From positions 1-64,000 of the forward strand of contig JAEXGT010000016.1 of the NCBI GenBank assembly GCA_023450615.1: a stretch of 64,000 nucleotides of DNA. The letters are read 5' to 3'. Numbering within the stretch: the first letter of the stretch is position 1; each line of letters opens with the position of its first letter. Shown piece by piece: positions 53,501-61,346 of the stretch. The stretch comes from Pseudomonadota bacterium. GTDB taxonomy: Bacteria; Pseudomonadota; Alphaproteobacteria; Rhizobiales; Beijerinckiaceae. The notes beneath the pieces are model-generated. The model searched no databases. It was not told the origin of the DNA and saw only the letters and a program-made list of their open reading frames with translations. Both the position numbers and the translations under genes were made by a program.

Positions 53501-53889
53501 CTGAGGACTATGTCAGTGACCCGGAAACGCGCATCAATCTCTATGCAAGGATCGCGAGGCTCGACCCGTTCGAGAGCGTGGAGGATCTCCATGCCGAGGT
53601 CGAAGACCGTTTCGGAGCCATGCCGCAACCCGTACTGAATCTCATCAGTCTTGCAGAGGTGAAGCAGTTATGCCTTCGCCTGGGGGGTGCGCGCATCGAC
53701 GCTGGACCACAGGCGATTGCCCTCGGCTTCAGGCCGGGAGCCGCCGAGCGCCTTTCCATCGAGGAGGCCATCGGGGCTGCCAAAGGCGATCTTCGCTGGA
53801 GTGGAGAGCGGCTGATCCTGGCCCGGTCCATCGAGAATCCGGAAGAGCGCTTGAGGCCTATCCTGAGCTTGCTGAACAGGCTGGCCTGA
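50575..53889 (+). CDS. Mfd-like transcription-repair coupling translocase
   Basis: An 1104-residue protein with the Mfd layout: an N-terminal UvrB-homology region (FSPWDCLPYDSASPS, ITSPAAIIQRVPPRT), an RNA-polymerase-interacting CarD-like module from about 451 (GDIVVHSEHGVGRLDG), RecG-like translocase lobes (Walker A GDVGFGKT at 599, DEEQ at 700, TLTATPIPRTLQ) and a C-terminal TRCF domain near 970-1100. Mfd removes stalled RNA polymerase and recruits UvrA. The N-terminal half is more divergent than in typical alphaproteobacterial Mfd, and it is about 50 residues shorter. It may therefore be a second paralogue; the rest of the genome is needed to know. Confidence 0.85.
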   Translation: MRAKPVGPQDMGHNVLSLAPSSGLRAVRLLDLAQKAGTDRLIYLAQEQRLAEQMAKAVRGLAPDLKVLLFSPWDCLPYDSASPSHEVMGQRMSTLRDMASAVNSRGLLITSPAAIIQRVPPRTLWQSATLDLRTGDAFSQEALEDFLHRSGYILDDRVDVPGEAAIHGQVVDLFPASSSLPYRVEHDGSSILSIRRYDPLTQRTEESVESITLDPASEIVLKANGGNDYPARHSGMEHRLPDYYDRLETIFDYWPAAAVVMDEMAEERLQDVMEQIADAYESRTSLNKAGGNVVKPERLFMAENEWHDVLEHRRVTLIHEAPAGNDHAVPFFAGLRKPAQALSEFVAAQEHATRKIALIAATERDLTRLRRRVKSTDLKSVPVESWKDILAGPQQGLFTIKAEIKSGFIDHEAHVAAITAYDVFGSHTYREDMPEALPLASQFGDATFHIGDIVVHSEHGVGRLDGIETVSLEDGHSEDAIRLGYADDATLMVPVAELDSIWRYGASSDAIKLDRLNGEAWKARRQKIENEIQEAAQRVKALVADRKSIAVDPIAPPARSYERFAARFAFSETPDQLHAIEDTLQDLASGQPMDRLVCGDVGFGKTEVALRAAAAVAFSGRQVAIVAPTTVLARQHLRTFQRRFAGLGVKVAHLSRLVTPAEARAVKKGLADGTVDIVVGTHAIAGKGVAFKSLGLVVIDEEQRFGAAHKAKLRDLAKDGHVLTLTATPIPRTLQSSLVGLQDISIIATPPARRQPIRTFLTAFDPTSVREALMREKRRGGQSFIVCSRIEDIEPLREKLERLVPELELIVAHGQMPPSETDEAMVRFADGEGDVLLATNIIESGLDVPRANTMLVWRADRFGLAQLHQLRGRVGRGRIRGTAYLLIEPDQELPKATEKRLRTLETLDRLGAGFAISAQDLDQRGAGSLLGDEQAGHVKLIGADLYRSMLQRALHGESLEDLWSPELNLGLAGRIPEDYVSDPETRINLYARIARLDPFESVEDLHAEVEDRFGAMPQPVLNLISLAEVKQLCLRLGGARIDAGPQAIALGFRPGAAERLSIEEAIGAAKGDLRWSGERLILARSIENPEERLRPILSLLNRLA

Positions 53890-53981
53890 GAGCATATGCT
53901 AGGCTCGGCATAGCGCAGGTGACCTGCGAACATATCCACCCGAAGCGATTTATCCCTGAAAAGGATGATAACGAGGAGCCT

Positions 53982-54209
53982 ATGACATCCGAGGAAATCA
54001 AGGAGTTGAATGCAGCGCGCGAAAGCCTTGTGAAGCGCCGCCGGGAGATGGCGCGGCAGATTTCAGAGGCGCCGCTCCCTTCCGTGGAAATGGCGGAGGA
54101 ACTCACGAAGATCCTGACGGCCATCGAGGCTTTGGACCGCGCTCTGAACGAGGCAGGGCATCCCTATATGAGTCAGGCGGTGGCCGATCAGATGCAGGCT
54201 GACGTCTGA
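53982..54209 (+). CDS. Small hypothetical helical protein
   Basis: A 75-residue charged helical protein beginning MTSEEIKELNAARESLVKRR. It has no membrane segment. GAGGAG precedes the ATG at 53982; the longer reading frame from 53670 overlaps mfd and is rejected. The family is not recognised. The 149 bp after it hold no gene. Confidence 0.6.
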   Translation: MTSEEIKELNAARESLVKRRREMARQISEAPLPSVEMAEELTKILTAIEALDRALNEAGHPYMSQAVADQMQADV

Positions 54210-54358
54210 CCTCAACCTTGGCAGTGGCTCCATCGAAACTCCTGCAGTCTGATTGTTCAGCCAACCTGACGGCGGATCAGAATTTTGATGTTTTGATCTT
54301 GTATTACATCGGCCCAACAGGGTGAATAGGCTGGAGAAATGATACCTGTAGGCCCTTT

Positions 54359-55846
54359 ATGCCCCATTCCGGCGCCGCTACCCTGAATACCTATCTTCCC
54401 GACAATCGACAGGATGACGCCCGCATGTTCGATCTGGCGCCTGTTTCCCTGTGGCTGGAGGATTACAGCGGCCTCAAGCAGCTTTTCGATGAGTGGCGTG
54501 CCGCTGGGGTTGTCTCTCTGAAAGATTATCTGGAGGCCGACCCCGACCGGGTTCGGGCTTGTTCGAGCCGGATCCGCGTGATCAAGGTCAATCGCAGAAC
54601 TCTCAATCTCTTCGAAGCCGAGAATGTGGAGCATCTGGTTGCCAATCTCGGCAAGATTTTCCGCGCCGACATGCTCAAGACCCATATCAACGAGCTGGTT
54701 CAGCTCTGGAATGGGGAACTCTCGTTCGACAGCAACACCGTCAATTACACTCTGTCGGACAAGCGCCTCGACATTCAGCTCAAGGGCACGATCCTGCCGG
54801 GGCACGAGAAACAATGGGACCGGGTCCTCGTCGCCATCGAGGATGTGACGGAACGGGAAAGTGCGCGCAGGGACCTTGCGGCGAGTGCCGCCTATGCCCG
54901 TGGCCTTTTCGAGCATTCTCCGGTGTCTCTCTGGGTCGAGGATTTCAGCGCGGTCAAGCAACTGCTTGAGGATGTGCGGCAGCAAGGAATCATCGACTTT
55001 CGTACTTTTACCGACGTGCATCCGGAGTTCATCGTGCGGTGCATGAGCGAAATTCGCGTCATCGACGTGAACCAGCACACGCTCGAACTGTTTTGTGCGC
55101 CCGATAAGGAAACCTTGCTGAACAATCTAGGGAGCGTCATGCGCGAGGAGATGCAGGAGCATTTCCGGGAGCAGCTCATCGATCTCTGGCACGGCAGAAC
55201 TTTTCAGCAGCGTGAAGTGGTGAATCATTCCCTCGCGGGTGATGAGCTTCACCTGCATCTGCAGTTTTCCGTCCTGCCTGGACACGAGCATGACTGGTCG
55301 CTCGTCCAGCTGGCGTTGACGGATATCACCGCCCGTAAGCGCGCCGAAGCCTATCTTGAATATCTCGGCAAACACGATGTTCTGACCAAGCTCTACAACC
55401 GTTCCTTCTATGTAGACGAGCTCAACCGACTGGAGCGGAAAGGGCCGTTCCCCGTGACTGTGATCGTCATCGACCTCAACGGCTTGAAGGCTGCGAATGA
55501 TCAGCTCGGGCATGCTGCTGGCGATGCGCTGCTGCGTCGCGCCGGCGAGGTTCTCGGCAAGGCGGTGGATAAGCCGTCATGCGCTGCCCGTATCGGCGGG
55601 GATGAGTTCGTTCTGCTGCTGCCGGGCATGGAAGAGCGCGAAGCGAAGCAGATCGTGGAGAGCATCGAGAACATGCTCGAGGTCAATAACCAGTTTTATA
55701 CGGGGCTTCCGCTGAGCTTCTCCATCGGGCACGCCACGGGCGAGCGCGGCGAGAGGCTGGAAGCCGTGGTCAAGCGTGCCGACCTGCGGATGTATGAAGC
55801 CAAGCGCGCTTATTATACCGCCATGCAGGGCACCGAAAGGCTCTGA
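54359..55846 (+). CDS. Diguanylate cyclase with two tandem PAS-like domains
   Basis: A 495-residue soluble protein. Two similar sensor units (about 23-168 and 181-325) each start APVSLWLED or SPVSLWVED and end in a DVTERESAR or DITARKRAE exit helix, which points to an internal duplication. The GGDEF domain has an intact IGGDEFVLLLPG (Gly413 to Phe417), so it should make cyclic di-GMP. The usual RxxD feedback site is replaced by KPSC, so product inhibition at that site is probably lost. The signal is unknown. It converges on the Gre-like gene. Confidence 0.9.
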   Translation: MPHSGAATLNTYLPDNRQDDARMFDLAPVSLWLEDYSGLKQLFDEWRAAGVVSLKDYLEADPDRVRACSSRIRVIKVNRRTLNLFEAENVEHLVANLGKIFRADMLKTHINELVQLWNGELSFDSNTVNYTLSDKRLDIQLKGTILPGHEKQWDRVLVAIEDVTERESARRDLAASAAYARGLFEHSPVSLWVEDFSAVKQLLEDVRQQGIIDFRTFTDVHPEFIVRCMSEIRVIDVNQHTLELFCAPDKETLLNNLGSVMREEMQEHFREQLIDLWHGRTFQQREVVNHSLAGDELHLHLQFSVLPGHEHDWSLVQLALTDITARKRAEAYLEYLGKHDVLTKLYNRSFYVDELNRLERKGPFPVTVIVIDLNGLKAANDQLGHAAGDALLRRAGEVLGKAVDKPSCAARIGGDEFVLLLPGMEEREAKQIVESIENMLEVNNQFYTGLPLSFSIGHATGERGERLEAVVKRADLRMYEAKRAYYTAMQGTERL

Positions 55847-55848
55847 GC

Positions 55849-56316
55849 TCAGAGTGAGATCTCGATGATCTCCGCCGATGTTGGGCCGATGGGAATGACG
55901 TCTCCCACCTCTTTGCCCATCAAAGCCTGGGCGATGGGAGATACGTAGGAGATGGTTCCCTTCGCCGGGTCAGCTTCGTCTTCGCCGACGATGCGATAGG
56001 TTTGCTGACGCCCGTCTTCCCGCTCGAAGGTAACCCGCGCCCCGAAGCGCACATGGGCCGTGTCGGTCGGAGGAGGAACCAGCTCGGCCGAGACCCGCCT
56101 TGCCGACCAATAGCGCAGATCGCGCGAGAGACGCGCCACCTCGGCTTTCTCATCCGCGGCTTTCGCCGCATTGAGGCGCTGTTGCAGCCCTTCGATCTCG
56201 GCATCCATGCGCGCCAAGCCGGCTGGGGTCACAAGATGGTGGGGACTCAAGGTCCGATCGGGCAGATCCTCAAAAGCTTCTCCACCCTCGGGCTCGCGAA
56301 CAAAGGCACGACTCAT
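55849..56316 (-). CDS. GreA/GreB-family transcription factor
   Basis: A 155-residue protein with an N-terminal coiled coil (MDAEIEGLQQRLNAAKAADE) and the C-terminal GreA/GreB domain (TYRIVGEDEADPAKGTISYV, SPIAQALMGKEVGD). Gre factors enter the RNA polymerase secondary channel and promote cleavage of backtracked RNA. The N-terminal extension differs from ordinary GreA, so it may be a GreB-type or specialised member. The start ATG is at 56316. Confidence 0.85.
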   Translation of the reverse strand: MSRAFVREPEGGEAFEDLPDRTLSPHHLVTPAGLARMDAEIEGLQQRLNAAKAADEKAEVARLSRDLRYWSARRVSAELVPPPTDTAHVRFGARVTFEREDGRQQTYRIVGEDEADPAKGTISYVSPIAQALMGKEVGDVIPIGPTSAEIIEISL

Positions 56317-56442
56317 AGATGCTTCCTCCGCGCTTTCGAAGAGAACGCAGGAATCTGGCTAAGTTTCCCGTTACGTCTTTATTGCCGAGCTTGCCGCAAC
56401 CGCTCCGTACCTGCAAAGGCACCGTCGCCGTTGGTCTTTGGC

Positions 56443-57387
56443 TCAGGCCTCCGGGAGAACGGGATCCTCGATATCCTTCGTCCGTCGCCCGCGCCGGGCG
56501 GCTTCCCTCTCGAGAAGCAGGAGCACCAGACCTGCCGTGCAGATTACGGCAGCGCCGACGAGCGTCCAGAATTCCACGATGTCACCGAAGGCCAGGTAGC
56601 CCAGCACAATGGCCCAGACGATGAGCGTATACTGGTAGGGCGCGACGACGGAGGCGGGGGCGATCTTGAGGGAGCGGTTGACGCAGGCATGAGCCGCCAT
56701 GGACACGATGCCCAGAAGGAAAAGACCCGCCAGATCGAGCCATCCAGGAGTGACCCATGCGAAGGGGGCAGTAGCCAAACCGAAAATGACGCTGCCGAGG
56801 AGTTGGCCCAGAACAAGCGTGCCATCGTCCGTATCACGCAGCTTGCGTGTCGTGATCATGAGAAGCGCATAGAACAGGCTTCCGGCAATGGCGATGACGG
56901 CAGGCAAGGATAGCGTCGCCGGGGAGGGTCTCAGGGCGATCAGCACGCCCACGAAGCCGACCGCAACCGCAACGATGCGCGGCATATCGATCTTCTCGCC
57001 GAGCCAGAAGGCCGCGAAGGCCGCCACATAGATGGGGCCTGCGAGATAATAGGTCATCACGTCGGCCAGGGGCAGGTATGTGACCGCCCAGTAGAAGCAG
57101 GCTACCTCCAGCGTCGAGAATATGACACGGACCGCATGGAGCCCCGGCTGCGGTGGAACTTGGAAGGCGATCTTCTGCTGGCGCATGAGCGGCAGGAGAA
57201 CCATCAGAGCCGCAATGCTGCGCAGAAGCAGGACTTGGCCTACGGAATAGGTGGCGACGAGCCATTTTCCCATCACGTCGTTTACGGAAAACATGAAGGT
57301 GCCAAGCAGCATCAGGCCAATGCCGACAAGGGCGCCCGAGCGCACCTTCTTGGAGGATAGGAAAAGAGGCTGTGTCATAATCCGCAT
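56443..57387 (-). CDS. EamA/DMT-family transporter
   Basis: A 314-residue protein with ten predicted membrane helices in two EamA repeats (GLMLLGTFMFSVNDVMGKW and ASVVAPYQYTLIVWAIVLGY). The family exports amino acids, nucleosides or drug-like molecules; the substrate is not visible. An ATG three codons in is an alternative start. It stands alone, 126 bp from the Gre-like gene. Confidence 0.88.
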   Translation of the reverse strand: MRIMTQPLFLSSKKVRSGALVGIGLMLLGTFMFSVNDVMGKWLVATYSVGQVLLLRSIAALMVLLPLMRQQKIAFQVPPQPGLHAVRVIFSTLEVACFYWAVTYLPLADVMTYYLAGPIYVAAFAAFWLGEKIDMPRIVAVAVGFVGVLIALRPSPATLSLPAVIAIAGSLFYALLMITTRKLRDTDDGTLVLGQLLGSVIFGLATAPFAWVTPGWLDLAGLFLLGIVSMAAHACVNRSLKIAPASVVAPYQYTLIVWAIVLGYLAFGDIVEFWTLVGAAVICTAGLVLLLLEREAARRGRRTKDIEDPVLPEA

Positions 57388-57462
57388 TCATGATGGAAGC
57401 GGGGCCAATTCACAAGAGAGACGAAAGATGCCTTTAATGAGCCTGACCATGGAGCCAGGAAC

Positions 57463-57918
57463 ATGAGCAGCCCTAGCCCCCAAGACCCGAATTTTGAGGC
57501 GCGGGTGCGGGAAAGCTTCGCCAGGCAGGGGCTCATGGAAACCCTTGGGGCTTCCATCGCGCATGTGTCTCTAGGCGGGGTCGACATTGCGCTGAGCCCA
57601 TCCCCTGCGGTGTCGCAGCAGCATGGCTTCGTCCATGCGGGAGCGGTTGCCAGCATTGCCGACTCGGCGGCGGGCTATGCGGCCCTGACCCTGATGCCGC
57701 CCGGAGCAGGTGTGCTGACGGCCGAGTTCAAGATCAACCTTTTGGCACCCGCCGTCGGCGAGCGGATCCTGGCGCGAGGAAGAGTCGTCAAGGCCGGCCG
57801 CACGCTCACCCTGGCGCAGGCCGATGTTTTTGCCGAGCGGGAAGGACAGGAAAAACTCATTGCCGTGTTGACGGCGACCCTCATGACCATCGAGGGGCGC
57901 GCGGGCGTAGGCGATTAG
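57463..57918 (+). CDS. PaaI-type hotdog thioesterase
   Basis: A 151-residue single hotdog-fold protein with the PaaI helix motif HAGAVASIADSAAGYAALT, whose Asp is the likely catalytic residue, and the strand LTAEFKINLLAPAVGE. It should hydrolyse acyl- or aryl-CoA thioesters. GGA precedes the ATG closely. Its stop overlaps the stop of the convergent SMP-30 gene by 4 bp. Confidence 0.9.
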   Translation: MSSPSPQDPNFEARVRESFARQGLMETLGASIAHVSLGGVDIALSPSPAVSQQHGFVHAGAVASIADSAAGYAALTLMPPGAGVLTAEFKINLLAPAVGERILARGRVVKAGRTLTLAQADVFAEREGQEKLIAVLTATLMTIEGRAGVGD

Positions 57919-58829
57919 AAGGTCTTCGCCCCATTGACGGGCAGCAGGATGGAATAGAGGGACGTCGTGGCGCAGATGTAGAGGCGATTGCGTTTGAGGC
58001 CTCCGAAGACCACATTCGCCACCGTCTCGGGCACCGGAATCTTGCCGATGAGCGTACCGTCGCTCTCATAGCAATGAACACCGTCGCCTGCGCTTGTCCA
58101 GATCCGCCCTTCGTCATCCAGGCGGAACCCGTCGAAGAGGCCATTCGTGCAGGTGGCGAACACGTCCCCGCCCGACACTCGGCCGTTCTCTCCCACGTCG
58201 AAAACGCGGATGTGGCTCGGGCCGTTCTCGACATGGGTAACGCCGGTATCGGCGATGTAGAGGCGCTTCTCGTTCGGAGAGAAGGCCAGGCCGTTGGGCC
58301 GGACGAAATCGTCGGCGACGATGCTGATGGAGCCGCTCTGCGGATCGATGCGATAGACATGGCAAGCCCCGATCTCGCTCTCCGCCTTGTGGCCCTCATA
58401 GTCGGAATCGATGCCGTAGGCCGGGTCCGTGAACCAGATCGAGCCATCCGACTTCACCACGACATCGTTCGGGCTATTGAGGCGCTTGCCTTCATGGTGG
58501 CTCGCGATCACCGTGATCGAACCGTTATGCTCCGTGCGCGTCACCCGCCGGTTGCCGTGCTCGCAGGTGACGAGGCGGCCTTGGCGATCCACCGTGTTGC
58601 CGTTGGAATAGCCGGATGGATGACGAAAGACGCTGACGGCGTTCGACGTCTCGTCGAAGCGCATCATCCGGTCGTTGGGAACATCGCTCCAGACGAGATA
58701 GCGCCCCGCCGGGAAGTAGGCCGGGCCTTCCGCCCAGCGGCACCCCTCCGCCAGCTTCTCCAGGCGGGCGGTGGGAATGACCAGACGACGGAAACGATCA
58801 TCCAGGACAACGGCAACGTCACGCAGCAT
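57915..58829 (-). CDS. SMP-30/gluconolactonase family protein
   Basis: A 304-residue six-bladed beta-propeller. The metal site is suggested by Glu34 in WAEGPAYFP, Asn in NSPNDVVV, and RPNGLAFSP with the following YIADTG. Family members hydrolyse sugar lactones such as gluconolactone. No signal peptide is seen. It converges on the thioesterase and is followed, 15 bp away, by the universal stress protein on the same strand. Confidence 0.88.
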   Translation of the reverse strand: MLRDVAVVLDDRFRRLVIPTARLEKLAEGCRWAEGPAYFPAGRYLVWSDVPNDRMMRFDETSNAVSVFRHPSGYSNGNTVDRQGRLVTCEHGNRRVTRTEHNGSITVIASHHEGKRLNSPNDVVVKSDGSIWFTDPAYGIDSDYEGHKAESEIGACHVYRIDPQSGSISIVADDFVRPNGLAFSPNEKRLYIADTGVTHVENGPSHIRVFDVGENGRVSGGDVFATCTNGLFDGFRLDDEGRIWTSAGDGVHCYESDGTLIGKIPVPETVANVVFGGLKRNRLYICATTSLYSILLPVNGAKTF

Positions 58830-58844
58830 GGTGAGCCCGCTATT

Positions 58845-59681
58845 TTAATGAGCCATAAGGACGGGGATCGTGGTGTTGTTCAGGATGTGGCTCGTCGCTC
58901 CGCCGAAGAACATCTGACGCAGGCGGCTTTGCGTATAGGCGCCCTTGATGAGAAGGTCGCAGCCGAGAGCAGCGGCTTCCGCCAGGATCGTCTCGCCCGG
59001 CTTGTCCGCCGGATCGGGAGCCGTCACGGCGTCAGCCGCGATGTCGTGCATCCGCAGAGAGCGGGCCAGCTCCGACCCGGAGGGGCCGGGAACGCCCCAA
59101 TCCTCAAGCTCGAGAACCACGACACGCCGGGCTTTCTTCAGCAGAGGCATTGAGCCCAGAACCGCGCGTGCCGTCTCGGTGCTGCGGTTCCAGGCGATCA
59201 CCACAACATCGCCGAAGGTGCGCGGCACGTTCGGAGGGGCAATCAGGACCGGGTGGCCCGTTTCGAAGAGCGCTGCCTCCACGGTTGAAAGGCGTGTCTG
59301 GCCATCGGATCCGTCGGGCCTGCCGACAACGATGACGTCGAAGACGCGACCGTAGGCGCCCAGGAATGCATCCTCCATCAAGCCGTCCTGCCGCCAGCCG
59401 AAGCTCAGACCCGACAGGCCGCTCGATGACCGAGAAATCTGCTTGGCGGTCATGAAGCTTTCGAACCGCTCGCGGCACATGCGAGCCATCTCGGTGCGGT
59501 TCTCGGGAGTGAGGGGAGAAGGAACGCCGATGGCGATATCCACCGGCAGAACCACGGGGTAATCCGGCGTAATAGCCAGACCCTCGATATAGCTGTCAAA
59601 GGTTCTACCCAGGAGGAGCGCAACCTCGAGTTGGCTCGCGACCAGGCCATGATCTTCGATCGGAACGAGAATGCTTTTCAT
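58845..59681 (-). CDS. Tandem universal stress protein
   Basis: A 278-residue protein with two USP folds: MKSILVPIEDHGLVASQ at the start and VVVIAWNRSTETARAVLGS in the second half, ending with SHILNNTTIPVLMAH. The second unit has GAYTQSR where an ATP-binding USP has GxxG, so nucleotide binding is in doubt. USPs help survival in stress and low oxygen. The ATG at 59681 is used; the longer frame to 59852 runs into the PPK2 gene. It follows PPK2 by 62 bp. Confidence 0.85.
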   Translation of the reverse strand: MKSILVPIEDHGLVASQLEVALLLGRTFDSYIEGLAITPDYPVVLPVDIAIGVPSPLTPENRTEMARMCRERFESFMTAKQISRSSSGLSGLSFGWRQDGLMEDAFLGAYGRVFDVIVVGRPDGSDGQTRLSTVEAALFETGHPVLIAPPNVPRTFGDVVVIAWNRSTETARAVLGSMPLLKKARRVVVLELEDWGVPGPSGSELARSLRMHDIAADAVTAPDPADKPGETILAEAAALGCDLLIKGAYTQSRLRQMFFGGATSHILNNTTIPVLMAH

Positions 59682-59743
59682 AAGATTATTGTCGCGCGCC
59701 AAGCTCTCCTCGGCAAGGGCTTTCGACGAAGGTGGCATTCCGG

Positions 59744-60568
59744 TCAAGGAATCTGAAAGTCGCTCGGATTCCAGGAGACGCTCGGATATTGCGGATCCAT
59801 GGCTTCCAATGTCGCCTTGACGATGGAGGCGATGGCTGCGTTGCGCACCCATTTCCGGTCAGCGGGAACGACATGCCAGGGAGCATGGGGCGTAGAGCAG
59901 CGCTGCAGCATGATCTCATAGGCTTCCTGGTACTCGTCCCAGTGCTTTCTGTCTTCGAGGTCGCTGGGGTTGAATTTCCAGTGCTTGGTCGGGTCGTCGA
60001 GGCGCGCCTGAAGCCGTTCTTTCTGCTCGTCCTTTGAGATGTGGAGCATGAACTTCAGGACCGTTGTGCCGTTTTCGACCAGCAATCGTTCAAAAGCATT
60101 GATCTGCTCATAACGCTGTTCGATGGCCTCTTTCGACGCGAGGCCTCGCACCTTCGCGATCAGCACGTCCTCATATTGCGAACGGTTGAAGATGCCGATG
60201 GTGCCGCGGCGCGGGCATGCGGCATGCACTCGCCACAGGTAATCGTGCTCCAGTTCGAGTTTCGAGGGCGGGCCGAACGCATGCACGGAAACACCGAGCG
60301 GACCGGTGGAGTTGAATACGCTGCGGATGGTGCCGTCCTTGCCCGAGGTGTCGGTGCCCTGCAGGATGATCAGCAGGGCGCGCGAGCCTTCCGCGTAAAG
60401 CCGGTCCTGCAGCGCGTCGATATTCTTCGCGAGAGTGGCGGTGGCGGCCTTCGTCTCCTTCTCGTCTCCGAAAAGGCTGGAATCACGCGGGTCACGGTCT
60501 TTCAGCCTGAATTTCTCCCCCGGCGCGACCCGAAGTTTCTCGATGATGCTGCGCTCCCATTCCGTCAT
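59744..60568 (-). CDS. Polyphosphate kinase 2 (PPK2) family protein
   Basis: A 274-residue PPK2 with Walker A at 71-80 (GTDTSGKDGT), the lid motif GTIGIFNRSQYEDVLIAKV and ISKDEQKERLQAR. PPK2 enzymes use polyphosphate to phosphorylate nucleoside mono- or diphosphates; length and motifs fit the one-domain group, but class cannot be fixed by eye. It lies upstream of the universal stress protein on the same strand, a combination that suggests energy or stress management. Confidence 0.92.
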   Translation of the reverse strand: MTEWERSIIEKLRVAPGEKFRLKDRDPRDSSLFGDEKETKAATATLAKNIDALQDRLYAEGSRALLIILQGTDTSGKDGTIRSVFNSTGPLGVSVHAFGPPSKLELEHDYLWRVHAACPRRGTIGIFNRSQYEDVLIAKVRGLASKEAIEQRYEQINAFERLLVENGTTVLKFMLHISKDEQKERLQARLDDPTKHWKFNPSDLEDRKHWDEYQEAYEIMLQRCSTPHAPWHVVPADRKWVRNAAIASIVKATLEAMDPQYPSVSWNPSDFQIP

Positions 60569-60706
60569 TCCTCACTCCTATGCCCTTCAGGACGATAGGG
60601 CGGCCATCCGTGAAAGGAAGGTGTGGAAGGGTGTGCCAGCCTCCTTTACGGACCCGGAACAGCCTCTCAGAAATGTATCTGATGCTTCAACGGAAGGCTC
60701 TTCGCG

Positions 60707-61342
60707 ATGTTGGCTCTCTACTACTATCCCGGCAATGCAAGCCTGTTGCCACACATGATGTTGCGGGAGATCGGGGTGCCGTTCGAGTTGCGGTTGGTCG
60801 ATCGCGATCAGAACGCGCAGAAGAGCGCCGAATATCTCCAGCTCAATCCGAACGGCCGCATTCCCGTCCTGGTCGATGGCGACCTCGTGCTGTTTGAGAC
60901 GGCCGCCATTGTCCTGCACCTTGCCGACAAGTTCCCCGAGGCGGGCCTTGCGCCGGCTCTCGGCACGAAGGAGCGGGCGGAGTTCTATAAGTGGATGGTG
61001 CATCTCAGCAATACGCCGCAGGCGGAATATCGCGCGTGGTTCTATCCGCATGAGCATGTGAGCGAGGAGGCTGCCGTCCCCGCTGCCCAGAAGGCGGCGG
61101 AACAGCGCCTTTACAAGATGTTCGATGTCATCTCCGAGCAGCTCGGCGGCAAGACCTGGATTCTCGGGGATCGTTTCTCTGCCGCCGATCTCTTCCTGTT
61201 CATGCTGATCCGCTGGGGGCGGGGCATGCCGCGTCCGCCGCGTACGCTTCCCAACTTGAACGCATTGGCCGAGCGCGTGATCGCGCGACCTGCCGTTCAG
61301 GCGGCTTTCGAAGCAGAGGGCCTGAAGGCGCCGCTCTTCTGA
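60707..61342 (+). CDS. Glutathione S-transferase family protein
   Basis: A 211-residue protein with an N-terminal thioredoxin-like domain (LYYYPGNASLLPHMMLREIG, LNPNGRIPVLVDG, ETAAIVLHLADKF) and an all-helical C-terminal domain. The N-terminal Ser12/Asn10 region could hold the catalytic residue. The family conjugates or reduces with glutathione; substrate unknown. It ends 4 bp before the convergent LigD-like gene. Confidence 0.9.
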   Translation: MLALYYYPGNASLLPHMMLREIGVPFELRLVDRDQNAQKSAEYLQLNPNGRIPVLVDGDLVLFETAAIVLHLADKFPEAGLAPALGTKERAEFYKWMVHLSNTPQAEYRAWFYPHEHVSEEAAVPAAQKAAEQRLYKMFDVISEQLGGKTWILGDRFSAADLFLFMLIRWGRGMPRPPRTLPNLNALAERVIARPAVQAAFEAEGLKAPLF

Positions 61343-61346
61343 GGAC

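Noticed and set aside
53670..53981. Long upstream part of the frame ending at 54209
   Set aside because: It lies inside the Mfd-like gene in another frame; the real small gene starts at the ATG at 53982 with GAGGAG before it.
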